Shown here: positions 31,583 to 42,417 of the stretch, in pieces
Layout: every line of letters begins with the position of its first letter
How positions within the stretch are numbered: position 1 is the stretch's first letter
Source: Cercospora beticola
Taxonomy: Eukaryota; Ascomycota; Dothideomycetes; Mycosphaerellales; Mycosphaerellaceae
DNA: 64,000 bases
Assembly: GCF_033473495.1 (NCBI RefSeq)
Contig: NC_088936.1
Location: 3,100,001-3,164,000 of the forward strand
Direction: 5' to 3'
Notes under the pieces: model-generated
What the model was told of the DNA's origin: nothing
What the model saw: the letters and a program-made list of their open reading frames with translations, nothing else
The model's database searches: none
Program-made: the position numbers and the translations under genes

Positions 31583-32458
31583 ATGTCAACCAATGTGGAT
31601 GACCACGACTCTGCTGGCTCTTTCCATGGCGGAGCTCAGCATGAATTATCGAAATCGGCCTTTGGCAGTCTCGTGGCGGAGGCAGTAACGCTCGATAGCC
31701 CAGAGATGCGAGTCCTTGATGTTGGCACTGGCGATGGCTATTGGCTTTACGACCTCCGCTCGCAGCTACACGATCCGGAGAATGCAGATCTAGTCGGCAC
31801 AGATGCGGCGATTATGCCCGCTGAGCAGCGACCTTTCACCATTCCACAAAACATGCGCTTCCTGGCACAGAGCCCGCGCGACGACTGGCCGAACGATATC
31901 CATGGGTACTTTGATCTTGTCCACTGGCAACATGTGATATCTTCGAGTGAAAGTTCCTTCGAGAAAGCGGTAGAGATCACGGGACGTCTCCTTCGATTGC
32001 TCAAACCGGGCGGCACGCTGTTGCTTGTCGATCGCTGTTTCGAGCCATCAGCCCTGGCGACGACAGACACACCGAGCAAGCAGCTGTTCCAGATGCTCGG
32101 CAACGGGCTTTCTTCAGGCGGAACGGAAGGCACTCTGGGAGGCGATCTGCCTGCGATACTTGACGTCGCGAGCCATAGTTCCGGGGTCAGGCTGAATGAT
32201 GTCGGAATGAAGAAGAGCGCGAGCCGCATCGGTGAAGGCGCTGAAGCACATGGCAAAGAGCTTGGACTGGCTTGGCTCAAGCAGCTCAAAGGCGACAGAA
32301 GCGGCAGTCGCAGCAAAGCAGATACAGATCGCTTCGACGAAATTGTCGAGCAAGCAGTGGAGGAAGCTGAGAGCCAGGGATTTGAAGTGGTATGGTACGC
32401 CGCTTGGGCGAAGAGGTCTGGAGGAGATGCGAACGGAGCCATTGAGATGCCGGCATGA
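31583..32458 (+). CDS. SAM-dependent methyltransferase, LaeA-like fold
   Basis: A 291-residue class I methyltransferase. The SAM-binding motif I is VLDVGTGDGYW at residues 44-54. An acidic ribose-binding residue follows in LVGTDAAIMP, and the later FDLVHWQHVISS and LLKPGGTLLLVDRCF are motifs II/III. Many fungal secondary-metabolism and LaeA-like regulators share this layout, but no specific substrate can be assigned. No targeting signal is seen. The intronless gene begins MSTNVDDHDS. It is convergent with the DUF3500 gene, whose stop is only 17 bp away, so their 3' ends very probably overlap as transcripts. Confidence 0.82.
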   Translation: MSTNVDDHDSAGSFHGGAQHELSKSAFGSLVAEAVTLDSPEMRVLDVGTGDGYWLYDLRSQLHDPENADLVGTDAAIMPAEQRPFTIPQNMRFLAQSPRDDWPNDIHGYFDLVHWQHVISSSESSFEKAVEITGRLLRLLKPGGTLLLVDRCFEPSALATTDTPSKQLFQMLGNGLSSGGTEGTLGGDLPAILDVASHSSGVRLNDVGMKKSASRIGEGAEAHGKELGLAWLKQLKGDRSGSRSKADTDRFDEIVEQAVEEAESQGFEVVWYAAWAKRSGGDANGAIEMPA

Positions 32459-32475
32459 GCGTCTGCAATGTTGAT

Positions 32476-33868
32476 TTACGGTACACGGTCTTGCTCGGAC
32501 CGGAACACCTGGCCGTAGTCTCCTGCATTCGGCAGTCTGCAAATCGTGTGTGTATGGAATTTGGCGGGCTCGGTGTTGGTCAAAAAGACGCCAGAATGGT
32601 GGTCTGTACAGACCAAGTCAGCGGAAGGAACCCACACAAAGTAGATCTAAACTTCTTACCAAACTCGAATATGATGACCGGACTTTGAATGCGGTAGTAG
32701 AATGCATCGTCGCCTCCGTAACCGCCAATCCAGCTGAAATAAGTGTCGTCAAAATGCTTCTGAATAAGCTGCTTCTGCTTCGCTCTGGTCTGGTCTGGGT
32801 AGTAAAGGAGAAATTCTTCTGCAATTTCTAGAACGATGTCCTGCTGTTCGTTGGTCATCTCGGACACTTTCACGCCCTCGTAAGGCACTACTCTGTTGTC
32901 TCGAAAGGCGCCGCACAGGTGCCGTTGATCGTCCTGGTTCCAGCGATCAATCTTAACGTCCCCGGTCTGTAGCATCGCGGGGTCTCTCAATAGCTTGTAA
33001 GTCTGTACGACTTGCTGTTGCTCTTTTGGAAGACTCTGCATGAGCTTGAGGCCCAGATCACCTTGCGTATGCAAGATCTGTGTACCCTTCCACGGACCGC
33101 TGTCGATCAGATTTGGCTCAGCTCCGGTGAAGTATGGGGCAACGACAATCTGGCTGCCTTTAAGGAAGACATTCAGGCACAAATGGTGACCATAAATCGA
33201 CCAGCCCCAGGCTTGTTCTGCCGATGGCTTGCCGAAGAGGAGAAAGTTGTACGAGTATTGATTCATGATCCTGGGGACTTTGCACACCTCGCCCAAGAAG
33301 TGGTTGACCCGCATGGCGGCAAGTGCCTTTTCATAGCCGGCCGAGGAGAAAGTGGCTTCCATGATACTCAGGATGGATTGTGCTGTCTCTTCCGGCAGCT
33401 CTTCCAATCTGAGGCCAAATGGTCGGAGTAGGAACTCGGGGTTGGACCAGCAGCGCCACTCTTTTGCATTGAGCGAATACTGAACCTTCGACTTTTGTGA
33501 TGAGTCTAATTTGTCAAGCAGTGTGTTCGTTGCGTTTACGATTTTGTCCATTTCAGCGCCTGCGAAGTCTTCTTCCTGGAATACATCGTTACGAATCTTG
33601 CCTGCCTCGACGTCAGAATTTCTTCTTGGACAGAAGCGAGATGCATACCATCTGTTGTCACTCCCTGGAAAGGCTCCTCGAGAAGGTCTTCCCATGCTTT
33701 CGTAAGCTTGTAAAGCCAAGGTGGATGTCCGGTTTTCTGAAAAGCCTCAGAGTATTCATATGGACTCTGCTGAGCCGAAGTTGTGAAGCGAGGAGAGGTG
33801 AGATCTGGCAGGTGCTGTCTGAAGGCAGACGCGAGTCCTTCGTCGATGCCGTTGGTGGTGGTCGTCAT
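32476..33868 (-). CDS. DUF3500 family protein
   Basis: A 429-residue protein of unknown function. Three exons: 33649-33868, 32660-33601 and 32476-32603. Introns are 47 nt (GTATGC...GAGGCAG) and 56 nt (GTAAGA...GTACAG). The first joins GVTTDG to KIRNDVF, the second FEF to DHHSGVFLTN. Family landmarks are GHHLCLN near residue 220, PYFTGAEPN a little later, and the C-terminal SPVIIFEFDHHSGVFL...PAKFHTHTICRLPNAGDYG. The repeated HH pairs look like potential metal ligands, but no activity is established. No signal peptide or membrane segment. Related proteins are common in bacteria and fungi, often near oxidative or secondary-metabolism genes. It is divergent from a small hypothetical gene. Confidence 0.88.
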
Positions 33869-34560
33869 CTTGGCAACAGGATGAAAGGTAAGGAGCTGAT
33901 TCGATTCCTGTCTTCAAAGCCGCACTGCACTGCTCTACTGTATATTCCAGCGCGTCGCGATATCGCTCTTGCTCAAAGAGATAGTTGACGACATCTCGCT
34001 AGCGATGGAGTGAAGTGCGTGTTCGGCTTACAACTCGGCAAGGTGAAGCACTTCTCCGAGGTGTCGGAGATAAGTGGAACAGTTCCTCCACGTCCGAGCT
34101 CGCCGCCGCCCTTTCCACAGCAATACCACTGCCTTTGGAGACTTGTTTGTGCAACTCGAATCTCTGCAGTAGGTCAGGTAACTCTTGTGACCCGGGCGAA
34201 AGTCCAGGGAGCAGCTTGTGCACATGAAGCAAGCTGCAATTATCAGTCAAGAGGCGCCTCCGAATGCCCGGACATAACCTCTCGGACGTCCAAGAACCTC
34301 CCAGGATCCATCAATATTCCATCGACTTTCATTCTCGATCCTCTCTGCTGCTCGAGAGTAATCCCGACTCTGGAAGCCGAAGGTCACTGAACTTCTTTCC
34401 GCGGAATGGCAAGGCACGGGACCAAGGTCTGGACCGACCGCCACATGCTGCTCGGCGTTAACCACGACACATTGTGTCTTGACGTCTTTATCTCACCTCA
34501 CCCGTCCCTCCTGCAGCACTTCGTTCTGCGCTACTGACACTACAGCTCTTCTTACTGACG
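33869..34560. promoter_or_regulatory. Divergent promoter, no gene seen
   Basis: 690 bp between two divergent starts, with only short unsupported frames. Confidence 0.4.
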
Positions 34561-35003
34561 ATGATATCAACGAACATGCCTAAAGGACCATTCAAGCTAG
34601 TCACTGTGAATACAGCACCAGAGCGAGCAAAACGCCTCGTTGGACGTGTGGCTCAAAATCTCCAAGACACATACGAGATTCAACACCTCCACAACTGCGA
34701 GAGTAAGCGAAGCCAGCAGCAAGCGGCTGTATATCTACCCAAGTCTGACTCGAATTTGCAGGAATCGACGAAGTGCAAGCAGCCGTGAGGGAAAATCAGC
34801 CTGACCTTTTGTTTTGTGCATCAATGTGGAGCGCCGAAGAAGCAGAACAAATTCTGAGCATCGCCCGAGGCGTCAACCCAAATATCATCACCTACGCCAT
34901 CCCACACGGGCTACAAGTTGAGCAGGGTCCGGATGCTATAGTCGAACACCTTACACAGAAGCTACCGCCGATACTAGAAGCCTCATATGGGCAGAAACCA
35001 TGA
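34561..35003 (+). CDS. Small conserved hypothetical protein
   Basis: A 127-residue protein of unknown function. Exon 1 is 34561-34702 and exon 2 is 34762-35003. The 59-nt intron (GTAAGC, CTGAC branch, TTGCAG) joins LHNCE to RIDEVQAAVRENQPDLLFC. A second ATG at 34576 (MPKGPF) could be the start. The pattern FKLVTVNTAPERAKRLVGRV...YEIQHL, then VRENQPDLLFCASMWSAEEAEQI and PNIITYAIPHGLQVEQGPDAIVEHL, alternates strands and helices like a small Rossmann-like or receiver-like fold. No catalytic motif is recognised. No targeting signal. Confidence 0.68.
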
Positions 35004-35221
35004 GCTTGATACGTCTCGCTCTCAATATTGCGGTTTGAGGGTACTTGTTTCGTATCTCACACAGAGCCCGCGGCACATATATCGTTCTCCGTCATGCTAG
35101 GGGCCGGCGAAGAACTACTGGTTCTGGAAGAAGACCGTCTTTGAACCGAGTTATAGTCGCATCTCCGACAGATTTCTGCAGCCCACTCGTGTCTCTTCGT
35201 CATGCCGGAGAGCAGAGGCCT

Positions 35222-36282
35222 CTATCCGATCTTCGGAGGCAAGCAATCTTCATCTTCGTCAGTCTCTTCTTTGCCGCTGTCTCCACCATCACCCTCATCT
35301 CCGAAGTGCTCCTCCTCATCCCCATCCATGAACATAACACCGTCTGGATTCTGGCCGTATCTTGCGAGCTCGCGCTTCGCAGTTGCAAGATTCTACGGGT
35401 CTGCCTCAGCTCACATCTTGTTGTGTCTCGATTGCCACTGCCGGATGTTGCGCAGCAAGACCTCGCGTATATTGGCCACCATGCAGAGGAAGGCATCAGG
35501 CTGGCCTTTCCGCGAAGTCTGCGCAGTATGCAGCTCTGCTGCCAGTTCTTCCTCCTCGTCTTCGTCCATGTCTTCATCCACAAGTTCTTCTGCTGCGCTT
35601 TGTTCCGCAGTCTGCGACCCATCTTCGTTAAATAGATGCCTGCATCTTCGGGAATCCCTTGACTCTCTCGCGTGTCTTCGCGGGTCTATAAGCTGGTCAT
35701 CTGAATCGGTGTCGTTGGCGGTATCGTATTCGGATTCAAATGCTTCGGACTCGGTGTCATCCTCTTGGGGGGCGTCAGTGGCGGTTGTGTTCATTTCTTC
35801 ACTGAGCTCTTCTCCGGCGCCTTCATCCTCTTCTTGCTCAATAGCCTCGTCAAAGTCTTTCTCGGTGGAGGAAGCATTGGAATCTTTGTAGTCAGGATAG
35901 TGCTTCCGAGTGGTCTCTCCAGCGGCATCTCGCTCAGCCATAACTTGGGCTTTAGTATCAGCGAGCGTCTGCTGTCTGGAAGGTTCATCGGCGGTCTTGT
36001 ACTCATGGTTCTTCTTGGTTCTCTTCTTCGCGCTGCTGACAGCTCCTTGATCAAGAGCCAGCGCATTATCCTACTGCTCTTGGGGGTCGCCATCTTCTTT
36101 TCTTGGATATGCACCAGGGGTCGTAGTGAGCTTCGACTGCGCTGGAAGTATTTGGGTCCTGTTGAGAGGGTCTTGCGAAAGGGAGTCTCGCCGGTGGGTC
36201 TTTGACAATGAGAATCGTGCTCTCGATACCGACTATTCGGGAGGTGCGGCGCACCTGAACTGTGCGTCGAAATCTGTCGCAT
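35222..36282 (-). CDS. Acidic protein of unknown function
   Basis: Function not recognised. The model has three exons: 36115-36282, 35462-36070 and 35222-35392 (315 residues). The 3' intron (35393-35461, 69 nt) uses a weak donor GTCTTG but gives the natural reading MVANIRE-NLATAKRELARYGQNPDGVMF. The 5' intron (36071-36114, 44 nt) and exon 1 are uncertain. The middle is extremely acidic (EQEEDEGAGEELSEE, DEDMDEDEEEE), and the C-terminus is again acidic (GDEEEHFGDEGDGG). The basic patch SAKRTKKNHEYK near the start may be a nuclear signal. Such composition fits a nuclear chaperone or transcription-linked protein, but nothing specific is shown. The gene lies in a compact area and its tail is about 220 bp from the preceding small gene. 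Confidence 0.55.
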
Positions 36283-36705
36283 TACACCAGCAGTGGGTGG
36301 ATTGCGATTATATTTTTCACGTATTGTATCTCTGCCCTGTGCAGCGTATTCAAGGCACTCTGCCTCTCGAAGCCAGACAGGCTCATGAATAGGGTCGTGA
36401 CGAGATAGCGACAGATGTAGTTTCGAAGTTCCTTCTCTGCTGTTCGCCGGCAGGCACTGTCCGCTTTAATGTAGATGCATGCCTTCTTCGTTTGAAAGAC
36501 AGGTCGCCTTTGATCCGCAGCACTAGGCAGAGATGACATGAGCGAAGAAGTTGCTGAGTCGCTCGGACAAAGCACGCGGTAATAATCTAGTTTCTATCCT
36601 GTTTTATGGTGGCAGAGTGCCCAGACGATTTGTACTTGAGTATACGCATCTTGAGGCTCAGCCTGTTGTGCCTTCGATGCTTCCCCATAGAAAGCATACA
36701 AATGC
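36283..36705. other. Intergenic, no gene seen
   Basis: About 420 bp upstream of the acidic-protein gene and downstream of the permease stop. No gene seen. Confidence 0.4.
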
Positions 36706-38971
36706 TCACATGCTCGGAACGTAAGCCTCTGTATCTCGCGTGATGTATATCTGCCCAACCAGAATGACGAGAGCAATGATTGTGGCAATTGCGATGATGG
36801 GAATATTCACCAAGGCGAAGTCCCGGCTTCGCACATGAATGCCCATCCGATCGAGAATGCTGCGCCATAGGAGACCGGCCAGTGACGCCGAGAACGCCGT
36901 ACTGAAAGCGCCGTAGTTCAGACCTATCGCCATGCTGTAAACTGTAGCCGAAAACCTTCTGTTACTGATGGGCAGCCCGTTTTGTTCATGAATTTCGACC
37001 CATGACTGGACTACCCGGCAGAGAAGAATGGCCGTGCCGATGTTGGTTCCCGCAAACTGTCTGCAAGTCAGTAGTGGTCAGAGGCCATTGCAGAAGAATC
37101 TCAACCTACATTGCATAGAACAATTGACAAGAAGCCCATCCCGCCAATTGCACCAACGACCCCCGTACGATCCACCCAGTGATCCCAGCCATATGCGAAC
37201 ACCGCGACCCAGCCCTTGGTGACCAGGGCTTGAACGAGCACGAACATACAGAGAGCAAAGGGAACCAACTTAAAAGGCAGATGCGTCATGACCACACTGC
37301 TCGCCGGGAATGTCCTGCGCAGCCATTTCCAGCCACGAATTGTTTCAGAATGCAGGGTTCGTTGCTCACAGCTTTTCATTGTCGCCGCCATTCCGGGCTT
37401 CGGATCACTGATGTCGGTGGGATCTTCAATCTGAACGGCAATCTTTTCGAGCACGACTTCCTTCGATGGAGTTTGTGAATGATCTCTTCTCGGTGACTTC
37501 CCGCTTACTGCGTCATGTGACGCTTTTGGGCTCTTCTGCCCAGTATCCGCCTGTTCATCAATACTCTCTTCTGACAGACCGCTTTTCTCGACATCTGCAG
37601 TAAGATCCAAAACGCTTTCATGGTCATTGGCGTGGTCAGCCTCGTCTTCGCTTCCTCCAATCTTTCTTGACGTCGAGCCAAGATTGGACGAGTTGACCGC
37701 GATTTGACGCGTCTCGTGCCGGTGTATCCACCCAAAGCAAAGATCCCATGAGAGCATCAAGACTGCTGCAGGCAGTGTCACCCAGAATACAGGATGTTCA
37801 TGCCCATTCGAGCTCGTTGCATTCATGACGAGGATCGTGATGAGAGTAGCACTCATTATGATGACGCCCACAATGGCACTCTTCTTGTCCAGGTATGGAT
37901 TCAGGACAGTCGATATCGCGAGTGCGCTCTGCTCTTCCGGTGTCAATCTTTTGTGGTACTCTTGTGGTATATTCGGGTTAACCGGCTCTGCGTTCTTGAT
38001 GTTCTCTGGAAGCTCCTCAAGCTCAATCTCGTGGGGAATAAGCCCATCCTTGCGGAAGAGGAGCCATAGTAGGCAAGGAAAAAGAAGTATAATCGTCCCC
38101 AACACGGGCACAATGACATTAATGGTAAAAACGATGAACCTAACAGAGAACGCACCGGCTAGCACCAGATTCGTTGGGTTCGATGAGACGAGCACAGCGG
38201 AGCCAATATTTGCTACCGTGAATTGAGCAAAAATCCAGGCCGTGGCGTTTGTGATGTTGCGAGAAGCCTGTATATTGTCAATGGCGATCGCGATTCAGCC
38301 GCACTGGCAGGAGAAGCACAAACCTTGGACATATACGATAAGAAGGCAGTGCCAGAGAGCACGATTGGATCGTTTCCAACAAAGCAGGCCATGACGAAGA
38401 AGAACGTATACAGATAGAAGTAGAGCCTGTAGCCATGCTTACCTCCTTTCCGCAGGACGCGGCAGGCTAGCCATCGAATCAATCCTGAGGCATCGATGGA
38501 CAAGGCAATGTAGGCTAATGACAAGAAGAAGACCATGATATCGATCGGGGCAATGTGGTTCGCCCCGACAGTGCCATCGTGCACTTCAGTTCGACCAATC
38601 GCTCCGATGGCAAGCAAGAACAGGTCTGCAATCAGGGGTGCTGTTACAAAATCCATGGGGAAGTTCCATCGTTCGAAGGCGAGTGCTTGGACCTGGGCGA
38701 CCTGTCGTTGCCTTTTCTCCTGCCTGGGCGACAGCACTCGCAGGCGAGCCAAGACTGCGAATGCGGCATTCACAGGCCTTTGAGGGATCCAGATGGGGAT
38801 GTGGAAGGGGAAAAGTACAACGAGGTCTGAAGAACGCGCGGATCAGCACTAGGTTATGTCTTGGCATTTCCTCGACCACTTACTGGCGACGACGAAGATG
38901 ATCAGAGCGACAATGGAACGCCATTGCTTGATGCGGTCCGTGTCCAGGTCGAGCTGGGCTGTGTCTGCCAT
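36706..38971 (-). CDS. ArsB/NhaD-type ion transporter superfamily permease
   Basis: A 699-residue membrane protein from four exons: 38884-38971, 38324-38826, 37110-38267 and 36706-37056. Introns are 57, 56 and 53 nt. The donor GTTTGT and the acceptor in GCAGACAG (used as ACAG) are chosen because they keep frame. The N-terminus MADTAQLDLDTDRIKQW leads into IVALIIFVVANLVVLFPF. Family hallmarks are FVGNDPIVLSGTAFLSYMSK and the repeat-like FTVANIGSAVLVSSNPTNLVLAG, followed by CNFAGTNIGTAILLCR in the second half; these re-entrant SNPTN/GTNIG motifs line the substrate site. A large acidic and basic hydrophilic loop occupies about residues 340-480. Members move arsenite, Na+/H+ or carboxylates. The substrate here is not determined. 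Confidence 0.85.
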
Positions 38972-39768
38972 GGTCCTGCGGAATGGTACGATGGATGGTG
39001 ACGAGGTCGAGCAGCACAAGAACCCCCACTCTGCTGCTCCAGACGCGACGCAGCAGAGCCACGAGGGCGACAGTTAAGTAGCTGTGCTCCCTGCAGTCAA
39101 AACGCTTCCATCACGCACGTGTCGGCTCTCGGGCAGCAAAAGGTTGTCGTCGTCAGCAAGCACGACCTTGTTTGACTAGCGGTCCGAGCCATCGCCCGCT
39201 GCCAAGACTTCTTCCGGTTCGCCCACGTCGGTCGACCAACAACAACACTCTGCACGATCTCACTTCTTACTTTGACCTCGCACTCCCTGAGCAGCTGAAT
39301 TCGCCCAGCTTCATCCTCATATCAAACACGCTCCGCCCTCCACACCCCTCGCGTCGTCTCTTGGCACCCCATTCCGGAGCGCAGGACTTATCATCATCGC
39401 GGGAAGGAACGTGCTCCCTGGCTTCGAGGCCGGTCTATACCACCGACGATCATCCACGCTGGGCACCAACATCGCTCGCATAGCTCATCAGCAAACTCTG
39501 CCTGGATTGTTCCCTGCAATCTTCAATGTCACACAGATTGACGTGAAACAAGACGGCCATGACCTCAGGCAGTGCAAAGCTCTTCCAGGCTGTCCAAATG
39601 CACGCCTCGTGCAGTACCGTCGCAGATCGGCAATTGGCCAGCCCAGGCTGATGAGGCTCACAAGGACTACTTGAGATGTTTTCCCTTGGCGAGCTCTGCC
39701 CTCATCAGCCGGCCTGGCGTCCGTTACGGGCATGGATTAGTGAGCGATGTTCTTCACGCCTGAAGGCA
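38972..39768. other. Intergenic, no assigned gene
   Basis: About 800 bp upstream of the permease. The plus strand has pyrimidine-rich leader-like sequence at about 39240-39360 and short frames after it (for example 39411-39674), but no gene could be supported. Confidence 0.4.
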
Positions 39769-40291
39769 CTAAGTGCAATCACGATGCATGAGCTTTAACC
39801 ACTGCCGATCTGTCGAACAGCCCAAGCAGTCGCCATGAAGCGTATCTCCCTGCCAATCACAGTGGACTCTGACAGCCTCCTCGATGGTCTCTGCTTCAGA
39901 TAGTGCCGTAGAGATTTGTCTGAGACGCGACTACATTTCGCGGAAAGCTTCTCGTTCTCCGGAAAACGCCGGAGCTCCCTGGCCCCTAGCTTTGCAAAGC
40001 GTCACGACATACACTGCAGCGCTGTCTGAGGCATAGATCCATGTACCTTCTGCCAACGATCTTGGGTGCAGCTCGCTTTGGTCCGCCTCCCAGAGTCTGG
40101 ATTGAGACCACTGGCTTGGCGCGACTACGAAGACAAGCCCAAGCTAAAGAGGCTTCGTCAATACAAGACTGAAAAGCTCAGCTTTGAGAAGCTTTGCCGG
40201 GCATGAGCTCAGCCATACCGTTGACGACGTTCACCGCCACGGCCGACGACAGCAATCCGCGCTTCCGTCTCATATAACTCCTTGGCATCAT
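39769..40291 (-). CDS. Candidate small secreted protein gene, disrupted or multi-intron
   Basis: A gene found by hand reading, not a recognised family. Exon 1 (40235-40291) encodes MMPRSYMRRKRGLLSSAVA. A 91-nt intron (40144-40234, GTGAAC...TTTAG) joins it to LGLVFVVAPSQWSQSRLWE, making a classic signal peptide or signal anchor. The frame then runs 70 codons to a TAG at 39931-39933 and continues open beyond it as SRLRQISTALSEAETIEEAV and HCDWQGDTLHGDC, to a stop at 39769. Reading the TAG as CAG would give one smooth 143-residue Cys-containing protein. Alternatively, an 82-nt intron (39931-40012, GTATGT...TGTAG) removes the stop and changes frame, ending at 39795. Which model is right cannot be decided by eye. 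Confidence 0.35.
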
Positions 40292-40605
40292 CTTCGTTTG
40301 GAGAGCTTTTCACTCCTCATTCGCCACTTCCTGCATGCCATTGCCAAGCTTCAACACAGCCTGAAGATGCTGAGATTGTACCTAGTACGCCCTGCTAAAA
40401 CTGGTTATGCCCAGCTTCTCTTGCCATGAGCAACAAGCTCGTTCGGACGTCTCAGCGCAATGCATACCATACGTGTCACTGTCAGAGATACACCTCAATG
40501 TCCCATGTAAGAGATATGGTTTTGACCAGGAGTTGTGATATGCTATATATTTATTCTTCTGGCACATCAACAATTTGCTCACTAGCAAAGAGAAGAGCAC
40601 TGAAG
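40292..40605. other. Upstream region of Bor1-like gene
   Basis: About 310 bp. The transporter reading frame is open here from 40426 but its residues are not conserved-looking, so the region is treated as leader. Confidence 0.4.
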
Positions 40606-42417
40606 ATGCGAACCGCTTTCAAAACCTTTGCCTCCAAGGAAGGGAAACTTCGGCCCTTCCGACTGCTCAGCGCGGATGTTGTCAACTTAAAGAGGCGATA
40701 TTTCGGCGACTGGACAATATTCAACACTGTTGTGTTGTCGAGTGCCGTCTTTGTCTTCTTTACGAATCTTCTACCCGGGATCACGTTTGCAAGCGAGCTC
40801 TACGACTTAACGGGACAACAATGGGGTACTATCGAGATCGTCCTAAGCACTGGCATCTGCAACGCCGTGTTTTCGCTGTTCGGACTGCAACCTCTGACCA
40901 TCTTAGGTGTGACAGGCTCTTTTACTGTCATTGCCGAACATCTCCACAATCTAGTGACAGAATCCATGGGAAAGCCCTACCTTCCGTTCATGGCTTGGTC
41001 TCTGTTTCACAGCTGCTGGATGCTGTGGGCCTTGGCTATCTTCAATGCCCACGAGTGGTCCATGCTCTACGTAACCGAGTTCACCTGCGAGGTCTTCAGC
41101 CTCCTCAATTCCATTATTTACTTCAGCAAGGCTTTGCAAGAATTTCGACGATCCCATGGCACCTTGCCTCTGGACGCATTTCTCTTCTCAGTCATTGACG
41201 CTGTGGGAACTTTCCTTCTAGCACTTATGCTGTCAACGGCTGAGAGCTGGACATTCTTTCCCAGATGGATACGACGTATGCTGCGACAATACGGAACTGC
41301 CATTGCTGTCATCACTTTTGTTGCTCTCGGGTACATTGGTGATGCTGGCCGGCTGCAGAAGAATAGGCTGTCGACCAGTACTGACCGTTTCGCGCCGTCT
41401 TCGCCGGAACGCAGTGGCTTCTTCGTCCAGTTTTGGGAACTGGACATCGGTTCGATCTTCGCATCGATGCTCTCGGGAGCAATCATTGCCATGCTCTTCT
41501 TCTTTGATCACGAGATCAGCACTATAATCGCCACAGCAAAATGGTTTGGCATACAGAAGCCGAATGGCTTTGCGCTTGAGATTATGCTACTCGGTGCAAC
41601 GACTGCACTTTGTGGTCTTCTTGGAATACCTCCCGCGAACGGACTGTTACCGCAGGCGCCTCTTCACACCCAGAGCCTGTTGTATCCTTCTCCAGATGAG
41701 GTAGTGGAAGAGGTCGTCAGGGACAGCAATGGCATCGAGCATACCATTACGCGACCGGTTTATCGAGTTCACGAGCAGCGCTGGAGCAAGATTATACATG
41801 CCGGCGGGATATTAGCATGTATTGCGCCACCGCTTCAGCGCGTACTCGGATTTACGCCGAAGAGTGTTCTTGCTGGACTATTCATCTTCATGGGCCAGCA
41901 GAGCCTTGCGAGCAATCCCATCCTCCGAAGAACACTCAACATGCTCACACCAAAGGCGCAGCTGCCTCCTCCTTACCCTGGCGTGCGCTACTGGGGCCTG
42001 CATTCTTACACCCTGTTCCAGATATTCGTCACCATAATGGTCTTCATCATGACATTGACCATCGCTGGCCCTGCCTTCCCGATTGTCATTCTAGGCCTCG
42101 TGCCTTTCAGACTCCTTGTGATGCCTCGGATCTGGAGCCGAGAAGTACTGCGCCATCTTGACAGGTGGTCTTGTAGGGACGGGCATCCTGATGATGTGAT
42201 GGGTGACAAGAGTTCCTCCACCCCGGATCAAAGCCCTGGCGTACCGCTGCTACCTTCTCTCGTCTTCTCGGAGCTTGACATGGAAAGTGCGCGCTTGACT
42301 TCCGCTACTCGCCTAGACGGTAGACGTACTCGAAGCAAGCGCTTCGATGGCGATAGCGGACTTGATCGAAGAATTTCATACTATACGGTTCATCAGGAAG
42401 ACATTGATCACAATTGA
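40606..42417 (+). CDS. bor1: Bor1/SLC4-type anion (borate/bicarbonate) transporter
   Basis: A 603-residue polytopic membrane protein of the HCO3-/borate transporter family. In yeast and plants these export boron. The ATG at 40606 (MRTAFKTFASKEGKL) is chosen because the SLC4 domain starts soon after (RPFRLLSADVVNLKRRYFGDW). The frame is open 60 codons further upstream without family character. Signatures include FTNLLPGITFASELYDLTG, the substrate-loop FSLFGLQPLTILGVTGSFTV, FDHEISTIIA, LGATTALCGLLGIPPANGLLPQAPLHT, and the C-terminal RVLGFTPKSVLAGLFIFMGQQSL. About 12-14 membrane segments are expected. The C-terminal tail (about 80 residues) is hydrophilic, Ser/Arg-rich. The gene is intronless. 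Confidence 0.92.
   Translation: MRTAFKTFASKEGKLRPFRLLSADVVNLKRRYFGDWTIFNTVVLSSAVFVFFTNLLPGITFASELYDLTGQQWGTIEIVLSTGICNAVFSLFGLQPLTILGVTGSFTVIAEHLHNLVTESMGKPYLPFMAWSLFHSCWMLWALAIFNAHEWSMLYVTEFTCEVFSLLNSIIYFSKALQEFRRSHGTLPLDAFLFSVIDAVGTFLLALMLSTAESWTFFPRWIRRMLRQYGTAIAVITFVALGYIGDAGRLQKNRLSTSTDRFAPSSPERSGFFVQFWELDIGSIFASMLSGAIIAMLFFFDHEISTIIATAKWFGIQKPNGFALEIMLLGATTALCGLLGIPPANGLLPQAPLHTQSLLYPSPDEVVEEVVRDSNGIEHTITRPVYRVHEQRWSKIIHAGGILACIAPPLQRVLGFTPKSVLAGLFIFMGQQSLASNPILRRTLNMLTPKAQLPPPYPGVRYWGLHSYTLFQIFVTIMVFIMTLTIAGPAFPIVILGLVPFRLLVMPRIWSREVLRHLDRWSCRDGHPDDVMGDKSSSTPDQSPGVPLLPSLVFSELDMESARLTSATRLDGRRTRSKRFDGDSGLDRRISYYTVHQEDIDHN

Noticed and set aside
39172..39763. Plus-strand frames upstream of the permease
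   Set aside because: Pyrimidine-rich leader-like DNA with short frames; no intron structure or motif supported a gene.
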